Origin: Dehalococcoidia bacterium
GTDB lineage: Bacteria > Chloroflexota > Dehalococcoidia > E44-bin15
DNA: 64,000 bases
Assembly: GCA_035528575.1 (NCBI GenBank)
Contig: DATKYK010000015.1
Location: 1-64,000 of the forward strand
Reading direction: 5' to 3'
Position 1 is the first letter of the stretch. The number at the start of each line of letters is the position of its first letter. A model generated the notes under the pieces. That model worked only from the letters and a program-made list of their open reading frames with translations, was not told the origin of the DNA and ran no database searches. Shown one piece after another: positions 16,117 to 24,815 of the stretch. Both the position numbers and the translations under genes were made by a program.

Positions 16117-17312
16117 AGAAAACCCGTTTGCCGGATAAATGGGGACATTTCGGGCAGTTCGGCGGCAAATTTGTCCCTGAGATACTGATGGCTGCCCTGG
16201 ATGGCCTGGATAAGGCCTACCGGGATGCACGAAAGGACAGCGACTTTCGAGGGCGGCTCGACGGGCTGCTCCGCGATTATGGCGGCAGGCCAACCCCCTT
16301 ATATTTCGCCGCCCAGCTCAGCGAGCACTGTGGCGGGGCGCGGATCTACCTCAAGAGGGAGGACCTGGCACACACCGGCGCCCATAAGATCAATAACACC
16401 CTGGGGCAGGGACTCCTGGCGGAGCGCATGGGAAAGAGAAGAGTCGTCGCCGAGACCGGAGCGGGGCAGCATGGCGTGGCGACCGCCACCGTCTGCGCCA
16501 TGCTCGGGATCGACTGCGTCGTCTACATGGGGGAGGAGGATATGCGCCGCCAATCACTAAACGTCTTCCGCATGAGGTTGCTGGGCGCCGAGGTGCGGCC
16601 GGTCTCCAGCGGCAGCCAGACGTTAAAGGATGCCATCAATGAGGCCATCCGCGATTGGGTGACCAATGTCGATTCCACTTACTACCTTCTCGGCAGCGTC
16701 GTTGGCCCCCATCCCTACCCGGTGATGGTGCGCGATTTCCAGTCGGTAATCGGCAGGGAGGCCCGGCGTCAAATGCTCAAGGCTACCGGCCGCCTGCCCG
16801 ATTATGCCATCGCCTGTGTCGGCGGGGGCAGCAATGCCATGGGCCTGTTTCACCCCCTGGTTAGGCACCCTTCGGTAAAGCTCATCGGGGTTGAGGCGGG
16901 GGGGCTGGGGCTCGATACCGGAAAGCACGGTGCCAGCCTGACCGCGGGGAGTATTGGCGTGCTTCACGGCACAAAATCCTACATCCTGCAGGATGAGGCC
17001 GGTCAGATAAGGGAGACCCATAGCATATCGGCGGGGCTTGACTACCCTGGAGTCGGCCCGGAGCACAGCTACTACAAGGAGAGCGGTCGGGCAAGCTACT
17101 TCGCCGTTACCGACAAGGAAGCGCTCGAGGGGTTTCACCTGCTATCCCGGAAGGAGGGTATTATCCCCGCCCTCGAGCCGGCACATGCTATCTACTATGC
17201 CGCCAGGCTCGCCGCGGAGCTATCCAGGGACCAGACCATTCTCGTCAATCTGAGCGGGCGCGGCGATAAGGACATGGATATCGTAGCCAGGGCACTGGAG
17301 GATCAGCCTTGA
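16113..17312 (+). CDS. trpB: Tryptophan synthase beta chain
   Basis: A 399-residue PLP enzyme of the TrpB1 type: the PLP lysine lies in [13 protein letters not shown], with [14 protein letters not shown], the phosphate-binding [25 protein letters not shown] and [11 protein letters not shown]. It condenses indole with serine and channels indole from TrpA. The ATG overlaps the trpF stop. Confidence 0.96.
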   Translation: MKKTRLPDKWGHFGQFGGKFVPEILMAALDGLDKAYRDARKDSDFRGRLDGLLRDYGGRPTPLYFAAQLSEHCGGARIYLKREDLAHTGAHKINNTLGQGLLAERMGKRRVVAETGAGQHGVATATVCAMLGIDCVVYMGEEDMRRQSLNVFRMRLLGAEVRPVSSGSQTLKDAINEAIRDWVTNVDSTYYLLGSVVGPHPYPVMVRDFQSVIGREARRQMLKATGRLPDYAIACVGGGSNAMGLFHPLVRHPSVKLIGVEAGGLGLDTGKHGASLTAGSIGVLHGTKSYILQDEAGQIRETHSISAGLDYPGVGPEHSYYKESGRASYFAVTDKEALEGFHLLSRKEGIIPALEPAHAIYYAARLAAELSRDQTILVNLSGRGDKDMDIVARALEDQP

Positions 17313-17382
17313 GCCTTTTCGTACTATCCAGGCGCGTAAAACGGGCGGTGGGTATTACCGCTCAGGCAGAGGTGGTTCATAA

Positions 17383-18192
17383 ATGAGCCGTATAGCCTCT
17401 TTTTTTAAATCCCCGACGCGTAAAGGTCAAAAAAAGCGAAAGGCGCTGATCGCCTATCTAATCGTGGGCTATCCCAGCGTGGCGACGACGCTGGAGGTGG
17501 TGCCCGCCCTGGTGGAGGGAGGGTGCGACATGATCGAGCTGGGTATCCCCTTCTCCGACCCGCTGGCCGATGGCGCCACCATTCAACGGGCAAGCCACCG
17601 TGCGCTTCAGCAGGGGGTTACGCCGCAGCTATGCCTGGAGGTCGCCTCGGAGCTGCGGCAGAGGGTGGATATTCCCCTGATTTTTATGAGCTACTATAAC
17701 CCGCTTCTCCACTACGGGTTGGATGCTTTTTGCGCCGACTCCTCAGGTGCGGGGATCGATGGGCTGATCGTCCCCGACCTCCCCCCTGAAGAGGGTGCGG
17801 GGCTTGAGGCAGTGGCAGCAAAAAAGCGCCTTGACCTCATCTACCTGCTGGCCCTCACCACTACCGAGGAGCGCCTTCGCCTGGTAACCGATAAGTCGCG
17901 TGGTTTCATCTATGTGGTATCGCTTAAGGGGGTTACCGGCGCCAGGAATGTGCTGCCCCCTGACCTGGAGGGCTTCATCGGTAGAGTGAGGAGCGTAACC
18001 ACAAAGCCGCTATGCGTCGGCTTCGGCATCGCCACCCCGGAGCAGGCCCGCCGTGTAGCCTCTCTTGCCGATGGGGTGATCATAGGCAGCCGAATCCTGG
18101 ATATTGTAGAGAGCAGCGATCAGCCCGCCACGGCAGCAGGAGACTTCATCCGCGAGATCAGGAAGGCGCTGTCCCCTCATGATCTCGTTTGA
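17383..18192 (+). CDS. trpA: Tryptophan synthase alpha chain
   Basis: The 269-residue TIM barrel has catalytic Glu and Asp in MIELGIPFSDPLADGATIQ, the loop-6 region VVSLKGVTGARN, and the phosphate site VGFGIATPEQARR and DGVIIGSRI. It cleaves indole-3-glycerol phosphate to indole. It is the last gene of the operon. Its last codons and stop lie inside a 41-bp repeat that recurs at the end of the DUF4282 gene. Confidence 0.95.
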   Translation: MSRIASFFKSPTRKGQKKRKALIAYLIVGYPSVATTLEVVPALVEGGCDMIELGIPFSDPLADGATIQRASHRALQQGVTPQLCLEVASELRQRVDIPLIFMSYYNPLLHYGLDAFCADSSGAGIDGLIVPDLPPEEGAGLEAVAAKKRLDLIYLLALTTTEERLRLVTDKSRGFIYVVSLKGVTGARNVLPPDLEGFIGRVRSVTTKPLCVGFGIATPEQARRVASLADGVIIGSRILDIVESSDQPATAAGDFIREIRKALSPHDLV

Positions 18193-18225
18193 ATAGATAA
18201 TGGGTAGGTTGGAGCATCCGCTTCA
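18185..18225 (+). repeat. 41 bp dispersed repeat, copy 1 (overlaps trpA 3' end)
   Basis: Identical to 22473-22513 (begins TCGTTTGAATAGATAATGGG). Here TGA within the repeat terminates trpA. Downstream, 18226-18690 holds GC-rich CCCC/GGGG palindromes and two TTTCCCCACA direct repeats near 18611 and 18639, but no gene. Confidence 0.9.
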
Positions 18226-18689
18226 ACCCAGTGATACCCCTTTAGCGGGTGGGTGGTAAATAGCCAATCTGTCATTGCTTGGCAATCCCCATGTCTCATT
18301 ATAGAAAACCCCTGAGATTGCCACGCCCCCCGATTTATCGGGGCGGCAATCCCAAAGAGGTGCAGGATGCTTCCTGCCGGGGGTCTGGGGGTGCCCCCCA
18401 GTTTATGTTTCTCCCCCCTCTCCTTGAGGAGAGGGGGACAGGGGGTGAGGTGAATAACCCACATATTCATTACAATTCTGTCCGTCATTGCCCTCATCAT
18501 CTGTGAGCGCTGCCGGTGCGACTCGGCCCGCATCCTTGATGCCTAGCAGCTCGCACTGCGGTATTGACCTATGCCAGACCCTCCCTACAAAAAAACGCAT
18601 ATTTGTAAGGGTTTTCCCCACATAAAAATATACATACTTTCCCCACAATAAATACAGACTTTTTCTAGAGACAAATGGCGCATCTTGTG

Positions 18690-18867
18690 TTATTCTCAAT
18701 ATGAGCGTTCGCCAGGGCGCTTCCTGCAAGTGGCCACAATCACATGCGGGCAAAACTGGGGATTCACGTACAAAAGAATATCGGATAAGGAAGTATGGTG
18801 AATCTATGGTTTTGCCTAAAATAAACCTTTGAGCGGGGTGTAGAAGCCTATCGCTGAAGGTTTTTTT
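18690..18867 (+). ncRNA. Candidate structured RNA ending in an intrinsic terminator
   Basis: GGCAAAAC (18749-18756) pairs perfectly with GTTTTGCC (18809-18816). Inside it GATTCAC (18761-18767) pairs perfectly with GTGAATC (18798-18804), making one long composite hairpin. It is followed at once by a terminator stem and seven T's. There is no ORF. It could be a small RNA, or a transcription-attenuating leader of the SBBP gene 210 bases downstream. I recognise no family; tmRNA, RNase P and SRP motifs are absent. Confidence 0.4.
18823..18867 (+). terminator. Intrinsic terminator of the candidate RNA
   Basis: CCTT (18826-18829) pairs with AAGG (18857-18860) and AGCG (18832-18835) with CGCT (18852-18855), followed by TTTTTTT at 18861-18867. 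Confidence 0.6.
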
Positions 18868-19077
18868 GTCGCCGCACAACTTTGTACCAACCCCGATCAG
18901 GGCGTCAGGTCAGCGTATTTCCAGTGGTATTATGCGCTTAATATTGATTTATGTGAGGATAATATGTCGATAAACTATATAAACTTTGATATAAACCCAA
19001 TTGAGAATTCCACACGAAACATATCCTCGTGGTGGGTTAATAGCATTTCAATTTGAAACTAAAAGGAAGGTGAAGAA

Positions 19078-22071
19078 ATGAAAGCTAAGGTAGTGTATTT
19101 GACAATGGCACTGGCGCTGGTGTTCTCGACGGTGGGAGTGATGGTGCCGGGAATGGGCAGCGCCGGGTCAGTGGAGCTCGCCCAAGCCGATGCGGCGACG
19201 GAAGCCGGCGTCGAGGAAACGATGCTAAATCTCCCGCTCTATTTCGTCGAGAACCAGGGGCAGGTGGACGAGCGCGTGGCCTACTACGTGCAGGGCCGCG
19301 ACAAGACCCTCTACTTCACCGCCCAGGGCGTGACCTTCGTACTGAGCGGTCCTGGGGAGGATGCCTACTCTCAAGAGCGGTATGCCCTCAAGCTGGCGTT
19401 TGTGGGGGCCGACCCCGACGTGCAGCCCGTAGGAGAGGAGCAGACAGAGGCGATTATCAGCTACTTCAAGGGCTCCCCGGAAGAATGGAAGACGGGGCTT
19501 CCCACCTACGCCAGCGTGGCCTACCCTGACCTGTGGCCCGGGATTGACCTGGTCTACAGCGGCGGCGTCAGCCAGTTGAAATACACCTTCCTGGTGCACC
19601 CGGGGGTCGACCCAAGCCGGATCAGGCTGGCCTACGATGGGGCGAGCGCGGTGACCCTCAACGATGATGGGCAGCTGGAGGTGAGCACGCCGGCGGGCGG
19701 CTTCAACGACGACCGGCCGGTGGCCTACCAGGAGGTCGGCGGGCAGCGAGTGCCGGTGGAGGCGAGCTACGCTCTTGACGAAGAGGCACACAGCTACGGC
19801 TTTGAGGTGGGGAGCTATGACCCCGACAGGCTGCTGGTGATAGACCCTGCGGTGCTGGTCTACTGCGGCTACATTGGCGGCTCCGGCCGGGACGAGGGCT
19901 ACGGCATCGCCGTGGACGGCTCGGGCTGCGCCTACATCACCGGCAACACCATGTCCGACCAGAGCAGCTTCCCCGAGACCGTTGGGCCGTACCTGACATA
20001 CAACAGCAAGTGGGACGCTTTCGTGGCGAAGGTTAATGCCGGCGGCACCGGGCTGGACTACTGCGGCTACATCGGCGGCTCCGGTGATGACTTGGGCTAC
20101 GGCATCGCCGTGGACTCCTCGGGCTGCGCCTACATCACCGGCAGGACCGAGTCCAACCAGAGCACCTTCCCCGTGGCCGTGGGGCCGGACCTGACCCACA
20201 ACGGCGGCATCGGCGACGCCTTCGTGGCCAAGGTCAATGCCGGCGGCACTGGGCTGCTCTATTGCGGCTACATCGGCGGCTCCGACGATGACTGGGGCTG
20301 GGGCATAGCCTTGGACGGCTCAGGTTGCGCCTACGTCACTGGTGAGACCTATTCCGACGAGACCACCTTCCCCGTGATAGTTGGGCCGGACACTAGCTAC
20401 AACGGCAACAACGACGTCTTCGTGGCCAAGGTCAATGCCGGCGGCACCGGGCTGGACTACTGCGGCTATATCGGTGGCGATGCCTTGGACGAAGGCAACG
20501 GCATTGCCGTGGATGGCTCGGGCTGCGCCTACGTCACCGGCCGCACCTTGTCCGGCAATACTACCTTCCCCGTGGCCGTGGGGCCGGACACTAGCCACAA
20601 CGGCGACAACGACGCCTTCGTGGCCAAGGTCAAAGCCGGCGGCACAGGGCTGGACTACTGCGGCTACATAGGCGGCTCTGAATATGACATGGGCTACGGC
20701 ATCGCCGTGGACGGCGCGGGTTGCGCCTACGTCACTGGCTCCACACTCTCCGATGAGACCACCTTCCCCGTGATAGTTGGGCCGGACACTAGCTACAATG
20801 GCATATGGGATGTATTCGTGGCCAAGGTCAATGCCGGCGGCACCGGGCTGGACTACCGCGGCTACATCGGCGGCTCCAACAAGGACTACGTCATAGGCAT
20901 CGCCGTGGACGGCTCGGGTTGCGCCTACGTCACTGGTCAGACCTATTCCAACGAGACCACCTTCCCCGTGACTGTGGGGCCAGACCTGACATACAACGGC
21001 ATATGGGATGTATTCGTAGCCAAGGTCAATGCCGGCGGCACCGGGCTGGACTACTGCGGCTACATCGGCGGCTCCGGTGATGACACCGGCATCGGTATCG
21101 CCGTGGATGGCTCGGGCTGCGCCTACGTCACCGGCCGCACCGATTCCGACGAGACCACCTTCCCCGTGGCAGTGGGGCCGGACCTGACCTTCAACGGTGG
21201 CGAATACGGTGACGTCTTCGTGGCCAAGGTCTCCGAAACACTCACACCACCCGCCGCTCCTGTGGCCTATGTAGACATTGGCAACACAACAAGCGAAGTG
21301 GGCCACAACCTGCAAGGATGGGGTCCTATGGAAGGCGAGGTAAGTCTAGGGGGTCGAGGGGGTTATGGTGGGGTGGATGACTGCCGCAGCACGGTGAATT
21401 CCTCGGAGTGTAGTAACCCTGATCTGTTCTGGGGGTCATTGACACTAGATATCGGCACAGGAATGACCGCTACAGAACTGAAACTAAGAGTACTTGATGG
21501 AATAGGTAACGACAGTTTCAAGGTATATGTGAACGATAACCCGGTCTACACCTACGATTGGTCTGGAGATACCTCTGAGAATTGGTTTGAGCACCCGATA
21601 GATATATCTGCGCAGCAGTTGAGTGGAAGCATAACGGTGACAATAAACTCTACCGCATCGGCGTGGAGCGGTTGCGGCACCTGGGGACAGCTAGCGGTTG
21701 ACTGGGCTAAGCTCTATGCTGAGCCTACTCCGACACCAACGCTTACTCCCACCCCAACGCTTACTCCCACCCCTACCCCTACTCCAACGCCTACACCAAC
21801 GCCAACACCTCCTGCTCCCTCCTGCTTCATCGCCACCGCTGCCTACGGCACATCGACGGCTGAGGAAATCAATGTGTTAAGGGCATTCAGGGATGAAGTG
21901 CTGCTGGAAAGCACACTGGGCTCTCAACTTGTGGAGTGGTATTACCAGACTAGCCCACCAGTGGCGGATTTCATATCGGAAAACAGCTTTTTGAAGACTT
22001 TGGTCAGGGAGCTACTAGTTGACCCCATTGCTTCGTTAGTCGAAGTCACGCAGAGTATTTGGGGGGATTAA
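19078..22071 (+). CDS. Secreted SBBP-repeat beta-propeller protein with CFI-box C-terminus
   Basis: A 997-residue exported protein with an AAGGAAGG ribosome site. Domains: signal peptide (residues 1 to about 37), a DUF7948-type N-terminal domain (LPLYFVENQGQVDERVAYYV ... YPDLWPGIDLVYSG), then seven SBBP units (about residues 262-720) of the form YCGYIGGS...GIAVDGSGCAYVTG...FPVxVGPD...DVFVAKV. A beta-sandwich-like segment (about 725-875), a Thr-Pro linker of TPTP repeats and a CFIATAAYGT (CFI-box) C-terminus follow. Seven units suggest a seven-bladed propeller. Most blades carry two Cys (in YCGYIGG and GSGCAYVTG); blade six has Arg for the first. The function is unknown; a surface adhesion or envelope role is inference. 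Two paralogues lie at 47311 and 49888. Confidence 0.9.
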   Translation: MKAKVVYLTMALALVFSTVGVMVPGMGSAGSVELAQADAATEAGVEETMLNLPLYFVENQGQVDERVAYYVQGRDKTLYFTAQGVTFVLSGPGEDAYSQERYALKLAFVGADPDVQPVGEEQTEAIISYFKGSPEEWKTGLPTYASVAYPDLWPGIDLVYSGGVSQLKYTFLVHPGVDPSRIRLAYDGASAVTLNDDGQLEVSTPAGGFNDDRPVAYQEVGGQRVPVEASYALDEEAHSYGFEVGSYDPDRLLVIDPAVLVYCGYIGGSGRDEGYGIAVDGSGCAYITGNTMSDQSSFPETVGPYLTYNSKWDAFVAKVNAGGTGLDYCGYIGGSGDDLGYGIAVDSSGCAYITGRTESNQSTFPVAVGPDLTHNGGIGDAFVAKVNAGGTGLLYCGYIGGSDDDWGWGIALDGSGCAYVTGETYSDETTFPVIVGPDTSYNGNNDVFVAKVNAGGTGLDYCGYIGGDALDEGNGIAVDGSGCAYVTGRTLSGNTTFPVAVGPDTSHNGDNDAFVAKVKAGGTGLDYCGYIGGSEYDMGYGIAVDGAGCAYVTGSTLSDETTFPVIVGPDTSYNGIWDVFVAKVNAGGTGLDYRGYIGGSNKDYVIGIAVDGSGCAYVTGQTYSNETTFPVTVGPDLTYNGIWDVFVAKVNAGGTGLDYCGYIGGSGDDTGIGIAVDGSGCAYVTGRTDSDETTFPVAVGPDLTFNGGEYGDVFVAKVSETLTPPAAPVAYVDIGNTTSEVGHNLQGWGPMEGEVSLGGRGGYGGVDDCRSTVNSSECSNPDLFWGSLTLDIGTGMTATELKLRVLDGIGNDSFKVYVNDNPVYTYDWSGDTSENWFEHPIDISAQQLSGSITVTINSTASAWSGCGTWGQLAVDWAKLYAEPTPTPTLTPTPTLTPTPTPTPTPTPTPTPPAPSCFIATAAYGTSTAEEINVLRAFRDEVLLESTLGSQLVEWYYQTSPPVADFISENSFLKTLVRELLVDPIASLVEVTQSIWGD

Positions 22072-22166
22072 GGCCCTAGACAGGTGGATTATAGGGGGCT
22101 ACCCGGCACTAAATATGCTCCTCTTGGAGAAGGGTAGTAGGATAATTAAAATAACAAGGGGGAAAT

Positions 22167-22484
22167 ATGGGAGATTTTTTAACGTTTCGCAGAATGATAA
22201 CAACCATTATCATTCAGATTGTGTTCTGGCTAGGCCTTATCGGCATCATCGGGTGGGGGGTTTTTATAATTATTGATGCCAATGACTCGTACTATGGCTG
22301 GGAATGGGAGGGGGTGGTAGCAGGTGTGCTAACTTTAATTCTCGGCCCCATAATTTGGAGGGTGTACTGCGAGATTCTGATTCTGCTTTTCCGTATGAAT
22401 GAAACCCTTACTGATATTAGGAAAATCCTTAAAAAACAAAGGAAGGAAGAGAAGCTGTCTATAGATGAGGAATCGTTTGAATAG
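22167..22484 (+). CDS. DUF4282 family membrane protein
   Basis: The 105-residue protein has two hydrophobic segments (MITTIIIQIVFWLGLIGIIG and VVAGVLTLILGPIIW) and the family's conserved tail RVYCEILILLFRMNETLTDI, ending in a charged Lys/Glu stretch. DUF4282 proteins are small inner-membrane proteins of unknown role. Its final residues (SFE) and stop are supplied by the second copy of the 41-bp repeat, so its native C-terminus may have been replaced. Ribosome site AAGGGGG. Confidence 0.8.
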   Translation: MGDFLTFRRMITTIIIQIVFWLGLIGIIGWGVFIIIDANDSYYGWEWEGVVAGVLTLILGPIIWRVYCEILILLFRMNETLTDIRKILKKQRKEEKLSIDEESFE

Positions 22485-22513
22485 ATAATGGGTAGGTTGG
22501 AGCATCCGCTTCA
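22473..22513 (+). repeat. 41 bp dispersed repeat, copy 2 (overlaps DUF4282 gene 3' end)
   Basis: Identical to 18185-18225. Here the TAG within the repeat closes the DUF4282 frame, a different reading frame from that used in trpA. Confidence 0.9.
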
Positions 22514-22596
22514 GGCCACCCGTGGTTTTACCAGGCAACAGTTGTAAAAGGGGAATCTGGCGGGGGTTTGGGGGTGTCCCCCACTGGCGGGGGTCA

Positions 22597-22814
22597 GGGG
22601 TCATCATCCGGCTTGACCGGATGATCCATGAAGCATGCTGAGCCAATTTATGGATTGCCCGATCAAGTCGGGCAATGACAGGTACGGTGGAAGGCGGGCA
22701 GTGACAGGTATTACACGTGTAGGGTGATGATAGGTATGTTGGATTATGAAAAAGGGACAACATAACAAGAGGATAACACCCCGGGGTCATCATCCGGCTT
22801 GACCGGATGATCCA
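22597..22814. repeat. Pair of 32 bp direct repeats with palindromic core
   Basis: The same 32 bases occur at 22597-22628 and 22783-22814. Each contains TCATCCGGCTTGACCGGATGA, a stem with a 5-base loop. The region between carries further GC-rich palindromes and no gene. Confidence 0.85.
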
Positions 22815-22940
22815 GGTAGGGTGTCACCCATCTATATCTTTTGAAAGTTAGCTATTAGTCTTGCTGAAAGGGGAGTCCAGAGGGGGATCTCCTCTGGCTG
22901 GGGTCTCCCCGATATATTGGGGCTGGCAATCCCCACGTAG

Positions 22941-23115
22941 CATGACAGAACGACACTGAGACCCGATACCCGCCGCGTGGCCTCGATCCGCCGGGTAGGC
23001 TGGCCAAGCCTGTTGCCCGACTTGATCGGGTAATCTAGCCAGCCTACCCATTGTCATGCTGAACTCGTTTCAGCATCTCGACCATGAGATTCCGAAACAA
23101 GTTCGGAATGACAGA
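22941..23115 (+). repeat. ~175 bp dispersed repeat, copy 1
   Basis: Matches 46907-47182 in inverse orientation. Shared stretches include GTGGCCTCGATCCGCCGG, GGCTGGCCAAGCCTGTTGCC and GAGATTCCGAAACA followed by GGTTCGGAA or AGTTCGGAA. It contains several palindromes (for instance GTAGGCTGGC...GCCAGCCTAC) and no gene. Confidence 0.85.
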
Positions 23116-23239
23116 GAACGTAGCTCCATTTTTCGTAGCAATGACGGGGAAAAGACGGTGAACGGTGAGGTGTCATTGATGTACCACATGAATACACCTC
23201 ATTGACCTTTGCGGGCCAGCTTGTTATATTAAGGGAAGC

Positions 23240-24574
23240 GTGGCTGATGTCCAACCGTTTTACGGTCTTCGTTATAATCCCGAGCGGATCGGCGACCTTT
23301 CCGCGGTAATCACTCCCCCTTATGATGTGATCTCCACTGCGGAGCAGCTTATCTATTACCGCAGCAGCCCCTACAACGTGATCAGGCTTGAGTATGGAGA
23401 GGAGCGACCCGATGATTCGCCACAAGACAACAGATACACCAGGGCTGCCCTGACCCTGGAGCACTGGCTTAGCCAGGGCATGCTAACCCGTGAGCAGCGT
23501 CCCGCTTTCTATCTGGTGGAGCACCGCTTTACATATCAGGGTAGCACGAGGAGCCGCTTCAGCCTCCTCGCCAGGGTAAGGCTGGAGGCCCTTTCCGGCG
23601 ACGGCGGCATTCGCCCCCACGAGATGACCATGAGGAAGCCGGGGGAGGACCGCCTCCGCCTGCTACAGTCATGCCGCGCCAACTTCAGCCCGGTAATGGG
23701 GCTGTTCCATCACCACGGAGAGGGGGTCCAGTCGCTATTCCCCGATGCGATGGACAGACCTGCCCTGAACGCGGTGGACCGCAACGGGGTTACCTACGCC
23801 ATGTGGGTGATTACAGATGAAAAGGATACTGCCAGGGTATCCGACTTCTTTGCCAATAAGACCCTCTACATCGCCGATGGGCATCATCGCTATGAGACAG
23901 CCCTCGCCTACCAGAAGGAGCAGCGCTCCTTACGCACTGCCCATACCGGGGATGAAGCGTTCAACTTCGTGATGATGACGCTCACCTCCGCCGGCGACCC
24001 CAACCTCATCATGCTGCCCACCCACCGTCTGGTGCGCGGAATCAACCCAGAGAGGCTGGCCCAACTGAAGCGTGAGCGGAGCGCCTACTTCGATGAGGAG
24101 TTCCTCCCGCCTTCATCAATCCCATCCCAGACCCTGGAAGGCTGGATGCAAACCCTAAATGAGCAGCTGGTGACCGCGTTCGGACTCTATGGCCTTGACG
24201 GGGATCACCTGTGCCTGCTGCGGGCGAGACCGGGAATGATACCCACAATCCAGCCAGACGTACTGCAGCACCTGGATGTTAATGTCCTTCATCAGGTGGT
24301 TTTGCGCCAGATGCTGGGCATCGATAGCCCGGAGCGGGAGGAGGAATGCCTGGAGTATACCCGCGAAGGTTTGGAGGCCATCTCCCGGGTGGATGCCGGG
24401 GAGTATCAGCTAGCCATCCTGCTTAATCCCACCCCCATCTCCAGCATCATGGCGGTGGCTGACCAGGGGGTGAGGATGCCGCAAAAGTCCACCTACTTTC
24501 ACCCCAAGACGCCCACCGGCCTGGTGATAAACCCACTGTGGGACGATTTATCACAATCCGCGGACCCAAAGTAG
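23240..24574 (+). CDS. DUF1015 family protein
   Basis: The 444-residue protein starts at a GTG and opens VADVQPFYGLRYNPERIGDL, then VITPPYDVIS, the diagnostic start of DUF1015. Other family blocks are NVIRLEYGEE, RPHEMTMRKPGEDRLRLLQ, PVMGLF and IADGHHRYETALAYQ. Members are widespread in anaerobes; some are annotated as SerC-associated or kinase-like, but the reaction is not certain. It is isolated, flanked by repeat-rich intergenic DNA. Confidence 0.9.
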   Translation: MADVQPFYGLRYNPERIGDLSAVITPPYDVISTAEQLIYYRSSPYNVIRLEYGEERPDDSPQDNRYTRAALTLEHWLSQGMLTREQRPAFYLVEHRFTYQGSTRSRFSLLARVRLEALSGDGGIRPHEMTMRKPGEDRLRLLQSCRANFSPVMGLFHHHGEGVQSLFPDAMDRPALNAVDRNGVTYAMWVITDEKDTARVSDFFANKTLYIADGHHRYETALAYQKEQRSLRTAHTGDEAFNFVMMTLTSAGDPNLIMLPTHRLVRGINPERLAQLKRERSAYFDEEFLPPSSIPSQTLEGWMQTLNEQLVTAFGLYGLDGDHLCLLRARPGMIPTIQPDVLQHLDVNVLHQVVLRQMLGIDSPEREEECLEYTREGLEAISRVDAGEYQLAILLNPTPISSIMAVADQGVRMPQKSTYFHPKTPTGLVINPLWDDLSQSADPK

Positions 24575-24668
24575 CACTATTGGAAGACGTAGAACTCTGT
24601 GGTGCTATTGCTATACGATGGCTGAGCCTAAACGCTGTTGGCCAATCACATGTATAATCTGAAAGACT

Positions 24669-24726
24669 GCTAAAATAGTCTCAATCAACCCCCTAATCCC
24701 CCAATCTTGGGGGACTCTTTAAAGCT
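24669..24726 (-). repeat. 58 bp dispersed repeat, copy 2
   Basis: Reverse complement of the repeat at 11366-11422, differing at a few positions. The rest of the 24575-24815 gap holds CCCCGAT/ATCGGGG palindromes only. Confidence 0.85.
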
Positions 24727-24815
24727 GCCCCGATACATCGGGGAGACCCCCGGCCCCGATATAATCGGGGCACCTCTTTTTCAGCATTCTCTCTGAATAT
24801 AGCTATACAGCTTTG

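Noticed and set aside
19860-21230. Regular short repeats that could suggest a CRISPR array.
   Set aside because: Units are about 171 bases, in frame, and encode 57-residue SBBP blades; there are no unique spacers and no cas genes.
19225-21315. Long ORFs on the minus strand opposite the first SBBP gene.
   Set aside because: They are GC-rich antisense frames of repeat DNA, with compositionally biased Gly/Ala/Val/His text and no ribosome sites. The same happens opposite the two other SBBP genes (for example 51103-52158 plus).
22951-22975. CTGAGACCC followed by GATACCC resembles part of a TPP riboswitch.
   Set aside because: It lies inside the dispersed repeat shared with 46907-47182, has no other TPP-riboswitch blocks and is not upstream of a thiamine gene.
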